Shown here in pieces: positions 21,601 through 48,960 of a stretch of 64,000 nt of DNA (its first letter is position 1; every line of letters begins with the position of its first letter). Origin of the DNA: Dallia pectoralis (taxonomy: Eukaryota > Chordata > Actinopteri > Esociformes > Umbridae); NCBI GenBank assembly GCA_029465975.1, contig CM055742.1, forward strand, positions 3,992,365-4,056,364. The letters run 5' to 3'. The position numbers and the translations under genes were made by a program. The notes below the pieces were generated by a model. The model searched no databases. It had not been told where the DNA came from and saw only the letters and a list, made by a program, of their open reading frames with translations.

Positions 21601-23412
21601 TACTAAAAGTGGCTCTGCGTAAAAGTGTCTGCTGTGTGAGTAACGTGTGAAATGTCAATGGATCAAATCCCTAAGTAATTAAAATGAGCATGTGAAACAT
21701 CATCCGGTCAACTTGGAGATTGCTAGGGAGCACTGCTTTACAATACATGAATGAAAAGAACATTTTTTAAGGCAACAATAGATTTTTAATATAACAAAAG
21801 CTAACTGTACGTGCCCAACATGATAGTATAATCAGAAGCCGAAAGGTCGTTTTGTTTTACCATTGTCTAAATTTTCTCCGGCTTTTACCTCTGTTAGCCA
21901 ACCACTGCATTCTTCCTCCCTTTCCTTGGCCAGTGTGTGATGTCTGCTGCTTCGGCACCCTCTTTCCTTGTGTCTTAGTTTCCATCCTTCTCTCAGTCAC
22001 ACCGTTCTCCACCACAGTGCATTCTGGGCCGGCAAGGCCGAATCTGGGATCGTCCATGTCGTCACTCGGGGCACTGTGATTCTCATGGACGCTATATGAC
22101 GGCGAGAACTTTGTGATGTCTTCGGTGGAAACCTCTGGTTCCGGGGTGCACGTTGGGATTCTAAAAGAGCTAGTTCCGTTACTGGCCATAGCTGTGACCT
22201 GGGGTGAGGTGTTGCCGGAGATCAGGGTAGAGGCCCTACTCTGGGCACTCAGGCAAGGAGGTGACGTGTGAGTTGCAAGCTGCGGCCCTTCACTGCAGCC
22301 CTGGGTGAGGAGCAGTGGACGGTGTGGAGGGGAGGTGAATATCAAAGGGATTACGTCAGGCGGGGAGGTTTGGTGCCTCGCGTCAGCATCTACCTTGTTG
22401 TCCATGGTCTGTGTCTCTGTGTCCACGAGGGTCAACACCTCCACCTGTGTCTCTTTGTCCACGAGGGTCAACACCTCCACCTGTGTCTCTGTGTCCACGA
22501 GGGTCAACACCTCCACCTGTGTCTCTGTGTCCACGCGGGTCAACACCTCCACCTGTGTTGCTCGGTCTCTCTTTTCTTCCGGACCAGTCCCCACATCCGT
22601 CACTCCCAACACCGGCTCCGTCTGCACCCCAGCCTCTCTGACACTACACAATGTCCTCCGCCACCCACCTCCTTCATCCTCCTCCACAAGGTGAGCTATG
22701 CCCAGCTTATAGGCAGCAGCCATCACCTCCTCGCGCTCCTTAGGGTCCTCTCCCTCCAGCTCTCCCGAGTAGAAGAGGCCCACCAGTTTGAGCAGGGTCC
22801 GAGCCCCCACAGCGTGAAGCTTCAGCGGACGCCTGTGGCCGACGTGTAGGGGGGGCGGGTCTGTGGCCAGGGCCCTGGACAGGTAGGGACTCAGGGCCGC
22901 CAGGATGCAGCTGTGGGCCGGAACAGAGACGTCTGTGGGTCACAAGGGGGGATGTCAGTTGGGGAGAAACCAAAAGAAAGCCAACAGCAAAGAGAGGGCT
23001 AAAGGAAACGCCATCACACACCTTTTCCCAATCCTCCCAATTTTTATTACCCATTTTATTTCTGACCACCCCAAAAATGGAGGAAAGGGGGCGAGAGGAC
23101 CCCCCCCTCAATGTTGGTGGAAACAGGTGAATTTGTCTCCTTAATAAGAGCCCCTAGAAACAATATAAAACGCCCTCACCCCCCAGTATCAAACTCAATC
23201 TCCCAGGACCAACACCACTGAATATCTCCCTCCCCTTTTCTTACTTTAGCCTCACCCGTCTCCCCCTAATCTCAGACTATGGTCTCTTCCACCGGAGCAT
23301 CTACCTCACCTTCAGACTGCAGCAGAGTATCACAGTACAAGCTGCTGTTTTGCTGCTTCTGGAGTTCCCCGATGAGCTTCAGCTCATAGCCTGGGAGCTG
23401 GTACTTCCACAT
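15665..23412 (-). CDS. btbd18: BTB/POZ-domain nuclear protein, read as BTBD18 (long form)
   Basis: Eight coding exons: 23412-23310, 22932-21889, 21255-21164, 20447-20364, 20057-19767, 19656-19416, 18992-16221, 16029-15665. All are in phase, giving 4,992 nt and about 1,663 aa; exon 6 may start at 19653. Residues about 10-125 form a BTB fold: LIGELQKQQNSSLYCDTLLQ, VPAHSCILAALSPYLS, LLKLVGLFYSGEL and AAAYKLGIAHLVEED. The rest is low in recognisable domains: a repeated VEVLTLVDTETQ segment near residues 162-208, an AT-hook-like KRKRGRPRKI near 1180, and an acidic C-terminus (TEEDEEDDEVDV). In mice BTBD18 is a germ-cell nuclear protein promoting pachytene piRNA precursor transcription. The BTBD18 call rests on the BTB sequence, the acidic tail and position next to ctnnd1. 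The human protein is about 712 aa, so this form is unusually long. Confidence 0.8.
19067..19265. repeat. 32-bp minisatellite in a btbd18 intron
   Basis: About six copies of a unit starting GGGTACATGCTAATATGTC and ending CTGTCATAA, just upstream (gene sense) of the big exon's acceptor at 18993-18995. Confidence 0.92.
22412..22556 (-). repeat. 36-bp coding minisatellite in btbd18 exon 2
   Basis: Four near-identical 36-bp copies keep the reading frame and encode the twelve-residue repeat VEVLTLVDTETQ, with single changes (R for L, K for T). It is predicted extended or disordered. A 36-bp period allows length variation without a frameshift. Confidence 0.93.
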
Positions 23413-24500
23413 CTTGATCCTCCTTTTCCCCCGGGCCTCTACTATTAAGAAACAGACGTCTGATCAATAAACATCTGATCAATGAAACACATTATCTCCC
23501 ACTCTGGAGTCTTTTTTGTAAACATTGTTTTACTGTAGTAACAGGGTTGTTCGCTATAGGCCCTTTAATCAGGTACAGACAACGGGTGAATGCAATTAAG
23601 TACCAGGTAAAACAAATGTATACAATCTCAGGCACACACCACACAGATGCCGTTTCCAGAACCAAAACACGCTGTTTTCTACACCTCTGTCCCGGGTTTG
23701 TGTCCACTTTTACTAGTGTCGTGTTGCAGTTGACAACTAGTTGCCAATTTGGATTTAGTAAAAACAATCTCTGACCTCATTTGCACATGTATAACCAGTG
23801 TTTGGTTAATAGGTCTGAATGCAAAACCTAGATGGCGCATCCACGCACTTTCCACGTTTAACATTTCAATAATACAGATACAATAAAACAATACAGAAAA
23901 CACAGCATAAATTACTTGCACCTTGAGAAAACACAGCATAATTGCCAACTGTACCATGCACGTGTCGTCTTTCATAGCACGTTTTGTTCGGCCGAATTGC
24001 AGAGCAATGCAATTAACTGAAACAACCTTAATTAAGGTTAATAGAAATCCATAGCACTATTTTGCATTGGTGCACCATGCTTACACACATATATAGAAAT
24101 GTCTAAACGTGATACGACTGACTCAAAAAATAAGTATCTAACGAGGACCAACTTTAGTTGTGTTTAACTTAATAATGTGGGTCGTTCTGGGTTAATAGTA
24201 GCTAACAAGCGGATGCTAACATATAGCTAACAGAGTTACTAGTGTACTTACATGCTTACCTTTACTGTTTCACTCGTGCACTCTCTGCGAGTTCAATAAC
24301 TTTATTTTTCCTCAAAAGACAAAACTGGAAGAATAATATGTTTACATTTTCTCGTGTTAATTGCTTTCCCAGACGTGGTCAAATTAGTCTAATTGGCGCA
24401 CTGACGTCCACATCTACCGTAATAGGGTTCCCCATCCACCGCAAAATCACGAGTGTAGATCCATGCGCGCACGTGGTTCTACCAGTCTAGATGACCGGAT
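23413..24500. promoter_or_regulatory. btbd18 upstream region
   Basis: Intergenic between btbd18 and the ctnnd1 3' end, both on the minus strand. A TTCTTAATAG acceptor just before 23440 suggests a 5' UTR intron for btbd18. A CpG-bearing patch lies at 24360-24490 (ACGTCC, CGCGCACGTGG). No coding sequence recognised. Confidence 0.35.
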
Positions 24501-24784
24501 TGACACGTGCAGGGAGATGTTCCTACGGGTCCAGGTGATGCAGTCTGAATGATGAAATGCATGCAACCCTGAAAACTATCAGGTTCACCTGTAATCAGAA
24601 GGTGATTCAAGATGTTCAACACATAATTATCATGTCATATCTATCTAACAGTGCACTATATTATGGTGTAGGAGATAACCAGAGCATTTCACATTCATCG
24701 CAAGCATTTCTTGCTAAAAAAAACAATGTTGAAAATCACAGGGAAATAGACAAAGGCCAGCATTTGGGGGGGAACAATTGCTTT

Positions 24785-27144
24785 TTTATTAAAAACAGTA
24801 TTGCAAGTTACACCCATTCAGGATAGAAATGTGCAACTTTAAGAGCCAAGGCAAAAGAGATTGCGGTTTTCATCCAGAATCACTTATTATATTAGTGTTT
24901 CAACAGAAATCTGATAACCGAAACAGAAATGATGAGAGTATCTAGGAAATCGCACCATTCTTATATGATTTGTTTTATTAACAAGCACACTGCTGTTTTT
25001 AAAGGAGAACCCTATTTATGGAATGGGGTTTAAGGAGACGGGTCACTTTTTTGTTGCTTTTGTTTTATTTTTAATTAAAAGATATAAACCAGAAATGTTT
25101 CTCGATTAAAAAATAAAACTGATTGCATATGCGTTCACCCACAATACCCACAAAACAATTAATCCCAAATCATAAAATATCAAAGAAAAAACAACACATA
25201 AAACCATAAAATTAACAAATATTCTCTGTTGTGTGTACGAGTGTGTATATATGTAATATATATGTGCTTTTATTTTAATCTAAATAGCAACTAGAGACTC
25301 AAAATCTGGTCTGTCCCCATATACAAATCTTGCTCCTTTCTATTGGATTCCCAGTCACACATAATTAGTTCCAAAATCAGTTCCCTAGAATCATCTCATT
25401 CTATGACTGTTTGGTAAGAAGGCAACTCATTTACATTTCTGAGCCTGTGACAATTCGTAGTGTTGGATTGGCGTGAAGAAAATAAAAAATAAATGCTTTT
25501 ACCGCTAGTGCGTTAACGATCAACTCAGAAAATATCTATGAAAAAAACAACATCTACTCCGCACTGAGAAGCTCTGTACTAAAAGGACTCCCTGTTTTCG
25601 TCTTTCACTTAATGTTCTGCAGTGTCATTGGACAATCCAGTCAGGCAGTCAATAGACCAGATTCAGTCGACTGGAACACACTAGACTGTGGCCAGGCAAA
25701 CATGGAAGTAACTGAAAGGAACTCGCATGAATCCCTTTTGTTCCATTTGACAACGTTTCAAACCATGGCAACTGTATACATTCCTTTGTGTAATCATGTG
25801 GAACACAGAACTGTTCTATACATTTCACACGGACCCAGTTTTCTAGAATGTTACTACGGCTAGTAAATTATATCCGAAGGATGAAGAGACCCCAAAAATG
25901 CACCCATTCAACCGTCAGATGAGGCACTCCAGTTAGCCAATAGCCACACAAACGTTTAGTTGAAGGCAAACCCATTCTGTATGTACACATTCATATATAT
26001 ACCGTATATTTGCAAATAGAAATAAATGCGCTCAATGGATCAACAATCAAATGGGTAGTTTATCCCAAAAGCTTCCCAAACATAATTCGATCAAGAAGCA
26101 GCTACAGGACTTAATTGCTGAGTGTTAACTTTGACTGCTGACTTTAAACTAGATTGAAGGGCCCAAGACGTTAAGTGATGTCGGTCAAACTACGGTCTCA
26201 TAATCCTTTGCTGTGAACACACCGCCCACTGACCCGGCACCTTCCAAAGTATGACCAATGACGTCACTAACTGTTTTCTAACCATTACTAGCGCCGGGGC
26301 CCGTGTTCCCGCGTTCGACACAGCGGGAATCATAAAGTGGGCAAACGTGTTGCCAGGTAAAGATTTCAATTTGGCCAAAGTCCCAAATGGTATCCTAGCA
26401 GCAGTGTAGTGAACTAATATGGAGGCGACCGGCTGGTCTCTGGTTCAGCACCACATCTCCCTCATAACTTTTATCCAGTTGAATGGATTTCACAAGGTTC
26501 CACAAGTGTTATTAAGCATAGCTGGCACATGTAGGTCACTGGCCAAAATCGCCCCTCAGCCAGGGAAATCACAATGCAAAACCAGGAGAACTGCAACTGT
26601 GGTAGTTCAACACACACAATTGATTATTTGTTTAAAAAAAACTATAATATGTTTAGTGGTAATTAGTTATTACAACAAGAAAAAACCTTGACTGGAAATC
26701 TTCAAAATTTCACATGAGAAGCAGATTTAACCATTCCAGAAAGAAAAAAAAACTATTTTCAATGCTTCCTGTCGGAGAAGAATTGCCACTGTGGTGAATG
26801 TTTCCAGTTCCAATACGAGGTCACGACTGTCCTCATTGTGGTGGTGGGAGGAGCTTCAGGATGAGATCAAAACGATGTCACAGCGGTGTAGCGTCGTGGG
26901 AGGAATTACTCTACGGGGCGTGGCTCTTGTCATAAGTCACGTGTCCATAGGAATATGAGAGGAGGAAGGGCTGGCAGGAGTTCTTAGTGTGGTTACCTTT
27001 AGTGACTATACACCCGACTGTCAGTTCAAACACAGGAATGTACGAGGGTGAGAAAGGTCAAAGGTCATGCAAGCGTCTCAGTCCACTGGCACACCCTGAG
27101 TGAAGGAGAAACAGAGATGAAGTAATGTAGAGGGGAAGGAGGGG

Positions 27145-27176
<32 letters not shown>

Positions 27177-27310
27177 AAGAGAGTACAGGGAAGGAAAGAG
27201 AGGGAAAGGCAGTCCAGTCCGATTCGGGAATCAGTGGTCCCTTAGTGTCTGTTAGGCTCAACAAGGGCAGTATGCTGGAGGAGGTCGCTCTCCTCTAGTG
27301 AGGCACACGA
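24785..27310 (-). other. Probable ctnnd1 3' UTR
   Basis: This follows the ctnnd1 stop at 27313-27311. The minus-strand AATAAA at 24785-24790 is a candidate end; others occur near 24971 and 25072. No coding frame is recognised. A long 3' UTR is usual for the gene in mammals. Includes GA-rich sequence at 27135-27180. Confidence 0.5.
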
Positions 27311-41794
<14,484 letters not shown>

Positions 41795-41824
41795 ATAAAC
41801 TAGTAGAGTAGAGAATACAGGAGA

Positions 41825-42455
41825 CCGTTATAACCAGTAAGCACCATGTAAGAGAGGATAGGAGACAATTAAACAAGCTAGCACCATTTTATAGAACATA
41901 GGATACAGTTATAACCAGCAAGAACCATGATATGAAGGACAGGAGAGAGTTCAACCAGCGAGCACCACGTAAGAGGACAGGAGACAGTTAAACCAGCTAG
42001 CAGCATGTAAGAGGACAGGAGACAGTTTAACCAGCTAGCAGCATGTACGAGGACAGGAGACAGTTAAACCAGCTAGCAGCATGTACGAGGACAGGAGACA
42101 GTTAAACCAGCTAGCAGCATGTAAGAGGACAGGAGACAGTTAAACCAGCTAGCAGCATGTAAGAGGACAGGAGACAGTTAAACCAGCTAGCAGCATGTAA
42201 GAGGACAGGAGACAGTTAAACCAGCTAGCAGCATGTAAGAGGACAGGAGACAGTTAAACCAGCTAGCTGCATGTACGAGGACAGGAGACAGTTTAACCAG
42301 CTAGCAGCATGTACGAGGACAGGAGACAGTTTAACCAGCTAGCAGCATGCACGAGGACAGGAGACAGTTTAACCAGCTAGCAGCATGTACGAGGACAGGA
42401 GACAGTTTAACCAGCTAGCAGCATGTAAGAGGACAGGAGACAGTTAAACCAGCTA
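41825..42455. repeat. 38-bp minisatellite upstream of ctnnd1 coding exon 1
   Basis: About fifteen copies of a unit with GTAAGAGGACAGGAGACAG and CCAGCTAGCAGCAT. The first copies (41825-41960) are diverged and the later ones nearly identical. Confidence 0.95.
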
Positions 42456-43058
42456 GCACCAGAGAGAAATGTCTTCCATACTTTGTTCTATCCATAGAGA
42501 CTCAGACAGAGATAGACAAGGGAGTCAATCCCTTTCGCAGAGAATTACAGCACCGACCCTGAACAATTATCTGAAATTAGCATTTGATCCCTATTATGTG
42601 ATGCTCAGGTCATCATCGTGCCGTTGTGTTGCTACAGTGTTCTGTGGGCCAATCTCCCCGAATCACGAGGCCAGCCAACGTCACAAACAGCCAGTCACAG
42701 TTATTTCCCATGGAAGTACAGCGATGAAGCCAAATGTTAAAATGTACTCTTTTGCAGAAGTAAACCAGCTAACAAGCCAATTTTCCACAACACTTAATGT
42801 CCAGAGTAACATAATATACAGACCGATTCAGAAACGGACGCTTAATTTTAGGGCAGAAAGCCAACATGTTAAGGGACAGGTGTGCAATTTCTTCTGTACT
42901 ACAAGCATGAATACAAGCGAAAACGACCAGAATACATCAGCACACAAGGCTTTAAGTAAATGAATCAGATATGATTTATTTTAGCAACCTCCTTCCGACC
43001 CTAAAGCACCCAGGACTAGCTGGTACTAAATCACACAGGTCATGTCATTGTTTAAACT

Positions 43059-43249
43059 CATTGTTTCCCAACCTGGGGTACAATGACCCGTGGGGGTACT
43101 TGGCATCTTCACACGGGGTACCTAAAAACAATTATGACACCATAGGCTTACTAATGAAATCAACAGGAGGGGGTACTTTAGGGTACAGAAAAAAAGAGCG
43201 AAATTCAGGGCGGTACCGTACAGTAATGGAAAAAGGTTGTGAACCACTG
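43059..43249. mobile_element. hAT-like MITE, copy 2
   Basis: Starts CATTGTTTCCCAACCTGGGG and ends GTTGTGAACCACTG, with interior similarity to copy 1 (GACACCATAGGCTTACTAATG, GAGGGGGTACT; here as short pieces). No matching 8-bp target duplication is visible. Confidence 0.55.
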
Positions 43250-43792
43250 CTGTCAACATCGGACTGGACACAATGCCCATGTTTAGATTTATTGAAATGC
43301 TAAGCGAGATGGATATCTGCAGAGTCTCACGGTGAGTATGAAAGGGCTGATATGACAAAGATCGACAGCACGTTAACACACGTCAAAGCACCACCCTAGC
43401 TGTGACGAGCCAGGTGACAGAGCGCTAATCACCTCCACCTTTCTGGGTCTGTCGTCACCTAGCAGAGACAGGAACAGAACCAGCAGCTATAACAGAAGAG
43501 TGTGGAATGGAACATGGGGTCCAAAAAGAGCCACATTCCACCAAAAGCCACAAATGGAAGAAAAAACTGGGTCTGACAATGAAGCCAAGCGAGAATAGAA
43601 CCCAGGCCAAAACCAAAACGTGACCAATCAGATTCAAGCCTTGAGCAAATGACCAATCAGATTCAATAATAGTCGGGAAATTATTTCTAATCAATCACTG
43701 ATCACAATCACCCTGTTACTGTACATTGGCTTGTCTCCACATAGCAGGTGTCTATAGAGGTTAGAGAGCAGTAAAGTACACTAGGTCTCTTG

Positions 43793-43826
<34 letters not shown>

Positions 43827-43945
43827 ATGAGCAGCTAGTCTAAATAAGAGGTATACCAGAGATTGTGACGTAGGCTTTATCCTTGAGAGTCCAGATAGAA
43901 TGTTGAGTTTGGGTCAACTTGGTTAAAATCACTCAGTATCTCTTT

Positions 43946-43983
<38 letters not shown>

Positions 43984-45681
43984 TCCAACTGGAGCTCTGG
44001 CATGCCACATCCTGCTTCAGCTGTCGAAGCTGGATATATGTAAGACTCAAGATTTAACCGCAGTCTCTATTCTCGTCAAACCCTCTCTTCCCGGTAGCTA
44101 CCTCTCCCACGGATTCTGAAGTAAAACATCATATCTCATTAATTTGCTCTGTTTACAAATTTCCATTTCCCGACAGCCTCTCAATAACACACACACACAC
44201 GTAAGGGAGTGCACTTAATTGGGAGGATTCTGAGGACAAGGACCTGTCAAAACAGTATCAGCACATAAGAAGACAGAACAGTAGTTGAAGGATCACGGGT
44301 GATAAACATAGGATGATGGGTCATACGATTCTAGACTGACTCTGGACTCTCACAAGGGTTGCCGAGGAAACGTGGAGGCCAGCTATACTGTCCTATCAAA
44401 AGCCTCAATGTCGGTCGGGTTGTCGTTCAACAACAAAGTATTAACATCACCACTAGATATCACAGACATTTTGCTGCACGTATTTAACATGTTTTGGTGG
44501 TTTGAGAATTTTATTTTTGTTGTTGTTGTTGTTACCTCAGTTACACACAGGTTTGCTCAGGCTAAATGCTTCCCCGTAAGACACACCAACAAAAGGTGCA
44601 AGACAAGTGAATACACAATGGAATATTCAAACACTGACAGTCAAAACAAAGACTCATCTTCAAACCCACAGAGTGCCTGCATGTAGATATCATTTAACTC
44701 TCAGGACCCACCTGAGGATATCATTTTACTTTTGCTTTTCGTTTTCTTTTTTGACCTTGTTCAACACATGAATGTAGGATTCCAGGTTTTTCCCCAATCT
44801 GTATCACTGGTGCAGAGACTGAACAAATTGGCTAATGAGCCCCAGCCAGGTAGAAGCAACCGACAGTGGAAGGAGACCAACTAAAGGCCTGACTGGCTCT
44901 CCGGCAATAACATGTACTACTGTAATATGTTGTTGCTGCTAGGCAAGGTGTCATTGGTGACCTCTGTGTTAATGATCTACGCAGCTTGTAAAAGCCTGTG
45001 GAACTCATTTCCCTGTTTGACAAGAGTGAAATGGGCCAGTCTAGCCAAGTTATACACCCATAGATATCTATGATTTACGGGGAATTCCACAGTAAGTGAC
45101 ACTAGGATTTTAAAATGCATGTTTGTCAGACAAATCCACTTGTTATCGCGAAACAGAAACCATGGATTAGGGACTGAGCAGTCAACAAAGAACATTTTAC
45201 AAACCATTATTTAGGTGAATGAACCATATGGATGGTTACAACGACAATGTGTGATCTCTATCAGTTTGCCAAAAGTTGTCCAAAGATTGTACAATCCGTT
45301 TACCTCGACCAACAGTGTGATCATTCTTCAGACGCGACGTAGAACGAAGTGAAACCTGAGTCTGACACAGTCAGTCTCCCTCTGTCTGAACGGCTGTAGA
45401 GCAGAGCCAACGTTCAAACATGCCCAGTTAAGCGACGGTAAAGACCATTAGCTATTGTTAGTCCAGCCATTATAAAGCAATTAGCCCGGTGGTAAATCTA
45501 GTGTCCATTAGACCACTGAGCATCTTACTGCCGGGCCCATCTCTTCACGGTTCACACAGACACACACGTTCGTCGACGGGCACCAACATTATCATGTTTG
45601 AATAATGTGCTAAGTTGACAACACTGTGGATCCACCAACACTGAACAGTCAAGCAGCAGCACAGAGGAGAGCAACAATCAG

Positions 45682-45910
45682 GAAATCAATCAAATGTATT
45701 TTAGAAAGTCCTTTTTACCACAACGGCCATCACAAAGTGCTTTTACAAACACACACAGCCCAAGCCCGACAAAGCATGCATGCATGCATAAATTGGATAC
45801 ACAGTGTCTAGGGAAAAACGTCCCGCTGCGTAGAATTGTGGGAAGAAACCTGAAGAGGAAACAGGCTCTGAGGGGTGGCAAGTGCTCTTCTGGCTCCAGG
45901 TCATAATGAA
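45682..45910 (+). mobile_element. Dispersed repeat of a type common in salmoniform/esociform fishes
   Basis: Segments AGTCCTTTTTACCAC, CACAAAGTGCTTTTAC, GGGAAAAACGTCCC, GAAGAAACCTGAAGAGGAAA and GCTCTGAGGGGTGGC follow in the order of a well-known fish interspersed repeat. Class not certain; identified from memory only. Confidence 0.5.
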
Positions 45911-47899
45911 TAGGTTGGACAGGCCCGGGGACATTATTGACCCAGCATAAACACACATGCAGGACTCACCAGCACACCCAGATTACTCTCATATGCAAAC
46001 ATTGTTCCTGTGTGAAACACGGGTGCGCCACTGAAGGATACTATTCATTGTGCCACTGGATGTCTTAATGTGGGCTCAGATTACAAAACAGAAACGCTTT
46101 TCTACAAGTAATAATGAGATTACATGATTTGTGTGGTTTGTTAGTTTCTCACCAGGCTTATTTGTTTTCTCTGGAAAACATGAGGCGACGGGCTTTTACA
46201 CACACACACACGCCACACAACGACAACTGGTATTCAACCCAATGTCAGTTCAAACATTTAATCTGTAATAGAAGAAATACCCTGGACTTTCGCTTAATTG
46301 CAAAACAGAAAAAAAGGCAGCCCAGACCCCAGCGTTGTAATGATTGGTGATAATAATGAGATGGATTGTGGCTGGTGGCACTGCTTTGTGGTAAGGGGCT
46401 ATTGTGGCGGGTACCATAAACTGCTGACTCAGAACATTTGAATGGCTGGTTAAAGCCAGGCTGTTGGTGTGTGTGCGTGTGTGTTTTGGCTTTGGCCCCA
46501 AAAATTGCCAGGGCCACTTTTAGACTTTGGACTACGAAACACACCCAAAGGCTAGGCAGAGTTTTCTGGTCTCTAACACAGAACACAGTAGACCAGGTGA
46601 TCCAGGACAAACCAACCCAAGCTCCAAAGAAGCGCGAACGACGACAGGCTTTATGTTCCTCTTCTATCGAGAGTGAGGCGAAAGGAAGTCAGGCGGTTGT
46701 CCAGTGTCTGTGATTTCACATTCAAGGCGTGGCCTGTGATTTCACCTATAAGGCGTGGTCTGCGTACTCACTTTCGATCATATATCTGGAGGGAATATAA
46801 CATTCATTGGCGACACACCATTTGCCAAAAAAAACGATGCATGCACGCAGAGAAAACAGTTTAAACAAAAACAGTTCCCAGGTGGAGCGCCACACCCAGG
46901 AAGAGGGCGGTGCGACAACGGCAAAAAGCAGACTTCCCGGTCTCACCGCCACTGCAAGATTCGAAAGTCTGTCATTACGGATGTTGATAAATGATAGCCC
47001 TTGCATGAAAAGCACAGCCTACGTGCTGCTGTTGCCGGGCTAAGACTTTACAGTCCCTGTTAAAGAGCTACTAGTTTGTTTATTAAGCATGACATTTGTT
47101 GCCAATCGGACAAAACAAGAAGTTCTCAACAAGAAGTTCTGGTCACTTTGGCGAAGTGGCATGCGGCTATAGAAAGTAGTGCATGTACTAACTTGTCCAC
47201 TCAAGTCTCAGTGGGTCATTATCACAGACACACCTCAAGGGGATTTCTGCATGTTGCAATTGGAAATGCTTGGTTGCACTACAACTTTTTAAGCTCCAAA
47301 AGGTAAAAGCTAAAAACATCTGGCGATGACGTATAACAAGCACACTCTTATTGATCCAGAAACCAATTGTTTACAAACAGAACCCTGAAAAGTAATTGCA
47401 TTGAAAATGTGTAAACTGGAACGATGGTTCTTGCTTTGCGTCGTGATAAAACGTATAAAGTCTTCCCACATAATATTACAGTCTGACTTAACCCGAACAT
47501 GCCTTCTAACTACCACACCTTCACACACACACATCCAACTCTTAGTGATTGGCCAAGACTCACAAAACAGGTTATTCCAACCCTCCCCCACCCTTCCTTT
47601 TTCTCACCCCTATGGATTAACTCTAAAAAGATAGAACACATCAAAGCCCCGGCCTCACCTTGATAGGAGGCAGAAAAACAATGACAATGTGGGTCCAATA
47701 CTTAATACAAATTTAACAACAGTGCGAAACACGAATACAGTAAATGCATACGAGTTAAATTAAACCAAGCCAGTCACTCTCGACAGTTTATGCGTAGAAA
47801 CAACCACACACGGACTAAGTTTTATTCCAAACATGTCACCGCATCCATCGCGATATGTCAAGCTATAGGACAGTGCACACAACTTTCGTTAACAAATGT

Positions 47900-48960
47900 C
47901 ATGCATTGTGAAACACCGCACACACACAAAACGCACCCCTGAACAGTAAACGTCTCAGGTGATGTGAGAGATCATGCAATATGACACAGTAATTTACTTG
48001 GACTTTGACTCGTCTTCCTTACTAACGCAGTCTGGCCAACTTCCGCATACGAGGGGCAACTAAGGTAGAAGCGCTCGCGACCGCAGGTCTATGACCGAAC
48101 GAATCTGGGCTCGCGACTGCAGGTCTACGACCTAACGAATGTGGCCGTTATTAACGACCAACTGTCGAGAATGAACAACAATAAGTGGAATTGTAATAAA
48201 AAACAATACGTGTTTACAAGAGTACATTGTCAACTTCACACAGACGTCAACTGCTTTCTAGTAACGCAGCAGTAACTCACGTCTCCTATCTTGCACACCT
48301 ATTAAAAACCTCTTTCAACGTAACTATTTCAACGAACTAACACAATACACAAGCTGACTAGACTTGGTCCCAAACCTGCCACTGTGCTGCTAGTTAACGC
48401 AGGCTGTTTTTACAGTAAAGTCGGCGACGTGTGTAGACGTAAACAATACAAAAACAACCGCATATATGAACTGCACATTCGACAGTCGTTTACCCTGTGT
48501 GGTCACATACTATCCAGATAACCTTACAACAACACCGCTAGCTAACAGACAAACTGCCGCTAGGTGCAGGCGACCGCTTGCTATCTAACTAGCTAACTAA
48601 CTAGCTAGCTAGCTCGCTCACGCAGGCACGGTCACTTGGCGTCGTTTAAACTTGTTCTTGTACAGCCCGCGCGAGAGTGCGTCGAGGCACTTCGCAATAC
48701 AATTAAATCAACGATAAACAGTCGAAGCGACGGCGCTAAATTACCAGTTCCTGGCGAGTCTGTGGTCTGTTTTCATGAAAGTCCTGCTGCCGAGACGTTG
48801 TTTGAACGGGGATCCGGGCCTATCGAAACGGGCTCAAATTCCCAACTGCTGCGGTAGCAAGTGGCTGCAATTCCAATTCTGGGCGTTCTTTGCCCCACTC
48901 GCGCGACCGAATGAAGTTAAGTCGACTATATTAGCCGACTATTTTCCAACAAGGACCGAT
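47900..48960 (-). promoter_or_regulatory. ctnnd1: CpG-rich region, candidate main ctnnd1 promoter
   Basis: CpG-rich relative to its flanks, including GCGCTCGCGACCGCAGG, CAGCCCGCGCGAGAGTGCG and GTCGAAGCGACGGCGC. It contains a 42-bp duplication (48067-48140) and an (AGCT)n palindromic run near 48600. It lies about 6 kb upstream of the first ctnnd1 coding exon with no other minus-strand gene in between. The link to ctnnd1 is by position. Confidence 0.4.

Larger units (their letters stand above)
42460..47900. other. ctnnd1 upstream region or 5' intron, no gene recognised
   Basis: Probably the intron between non-coding 5' exons and coding exon 1 of ctnnd1. Contains a hAT-like MITE (43.06 kb), microsatellites at 43795-43825 and 43948-43982, and a dispersed repeat at 45.68-45.91 kb. 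All open frames are short and compositionally random to my eye. Confidence 0.5.

Noticed and set aside
27058..27110. Acceptor-like CTTCACTCAG followed by GGTGTGCCAGTGGACTGA as a last ctnnd1 exon
   Set aside because: The exon at 27319-27311 encodes the conserved terminal KI and is in phase; the other lies in the probable 3' UTR.
48636..48857. 73-codon ORF in the CpG-rich region upstream of ctnnd1
   Set aside because: On the plus strand, no family character and likely an effect of low stop frequency in CG-rich sequence.
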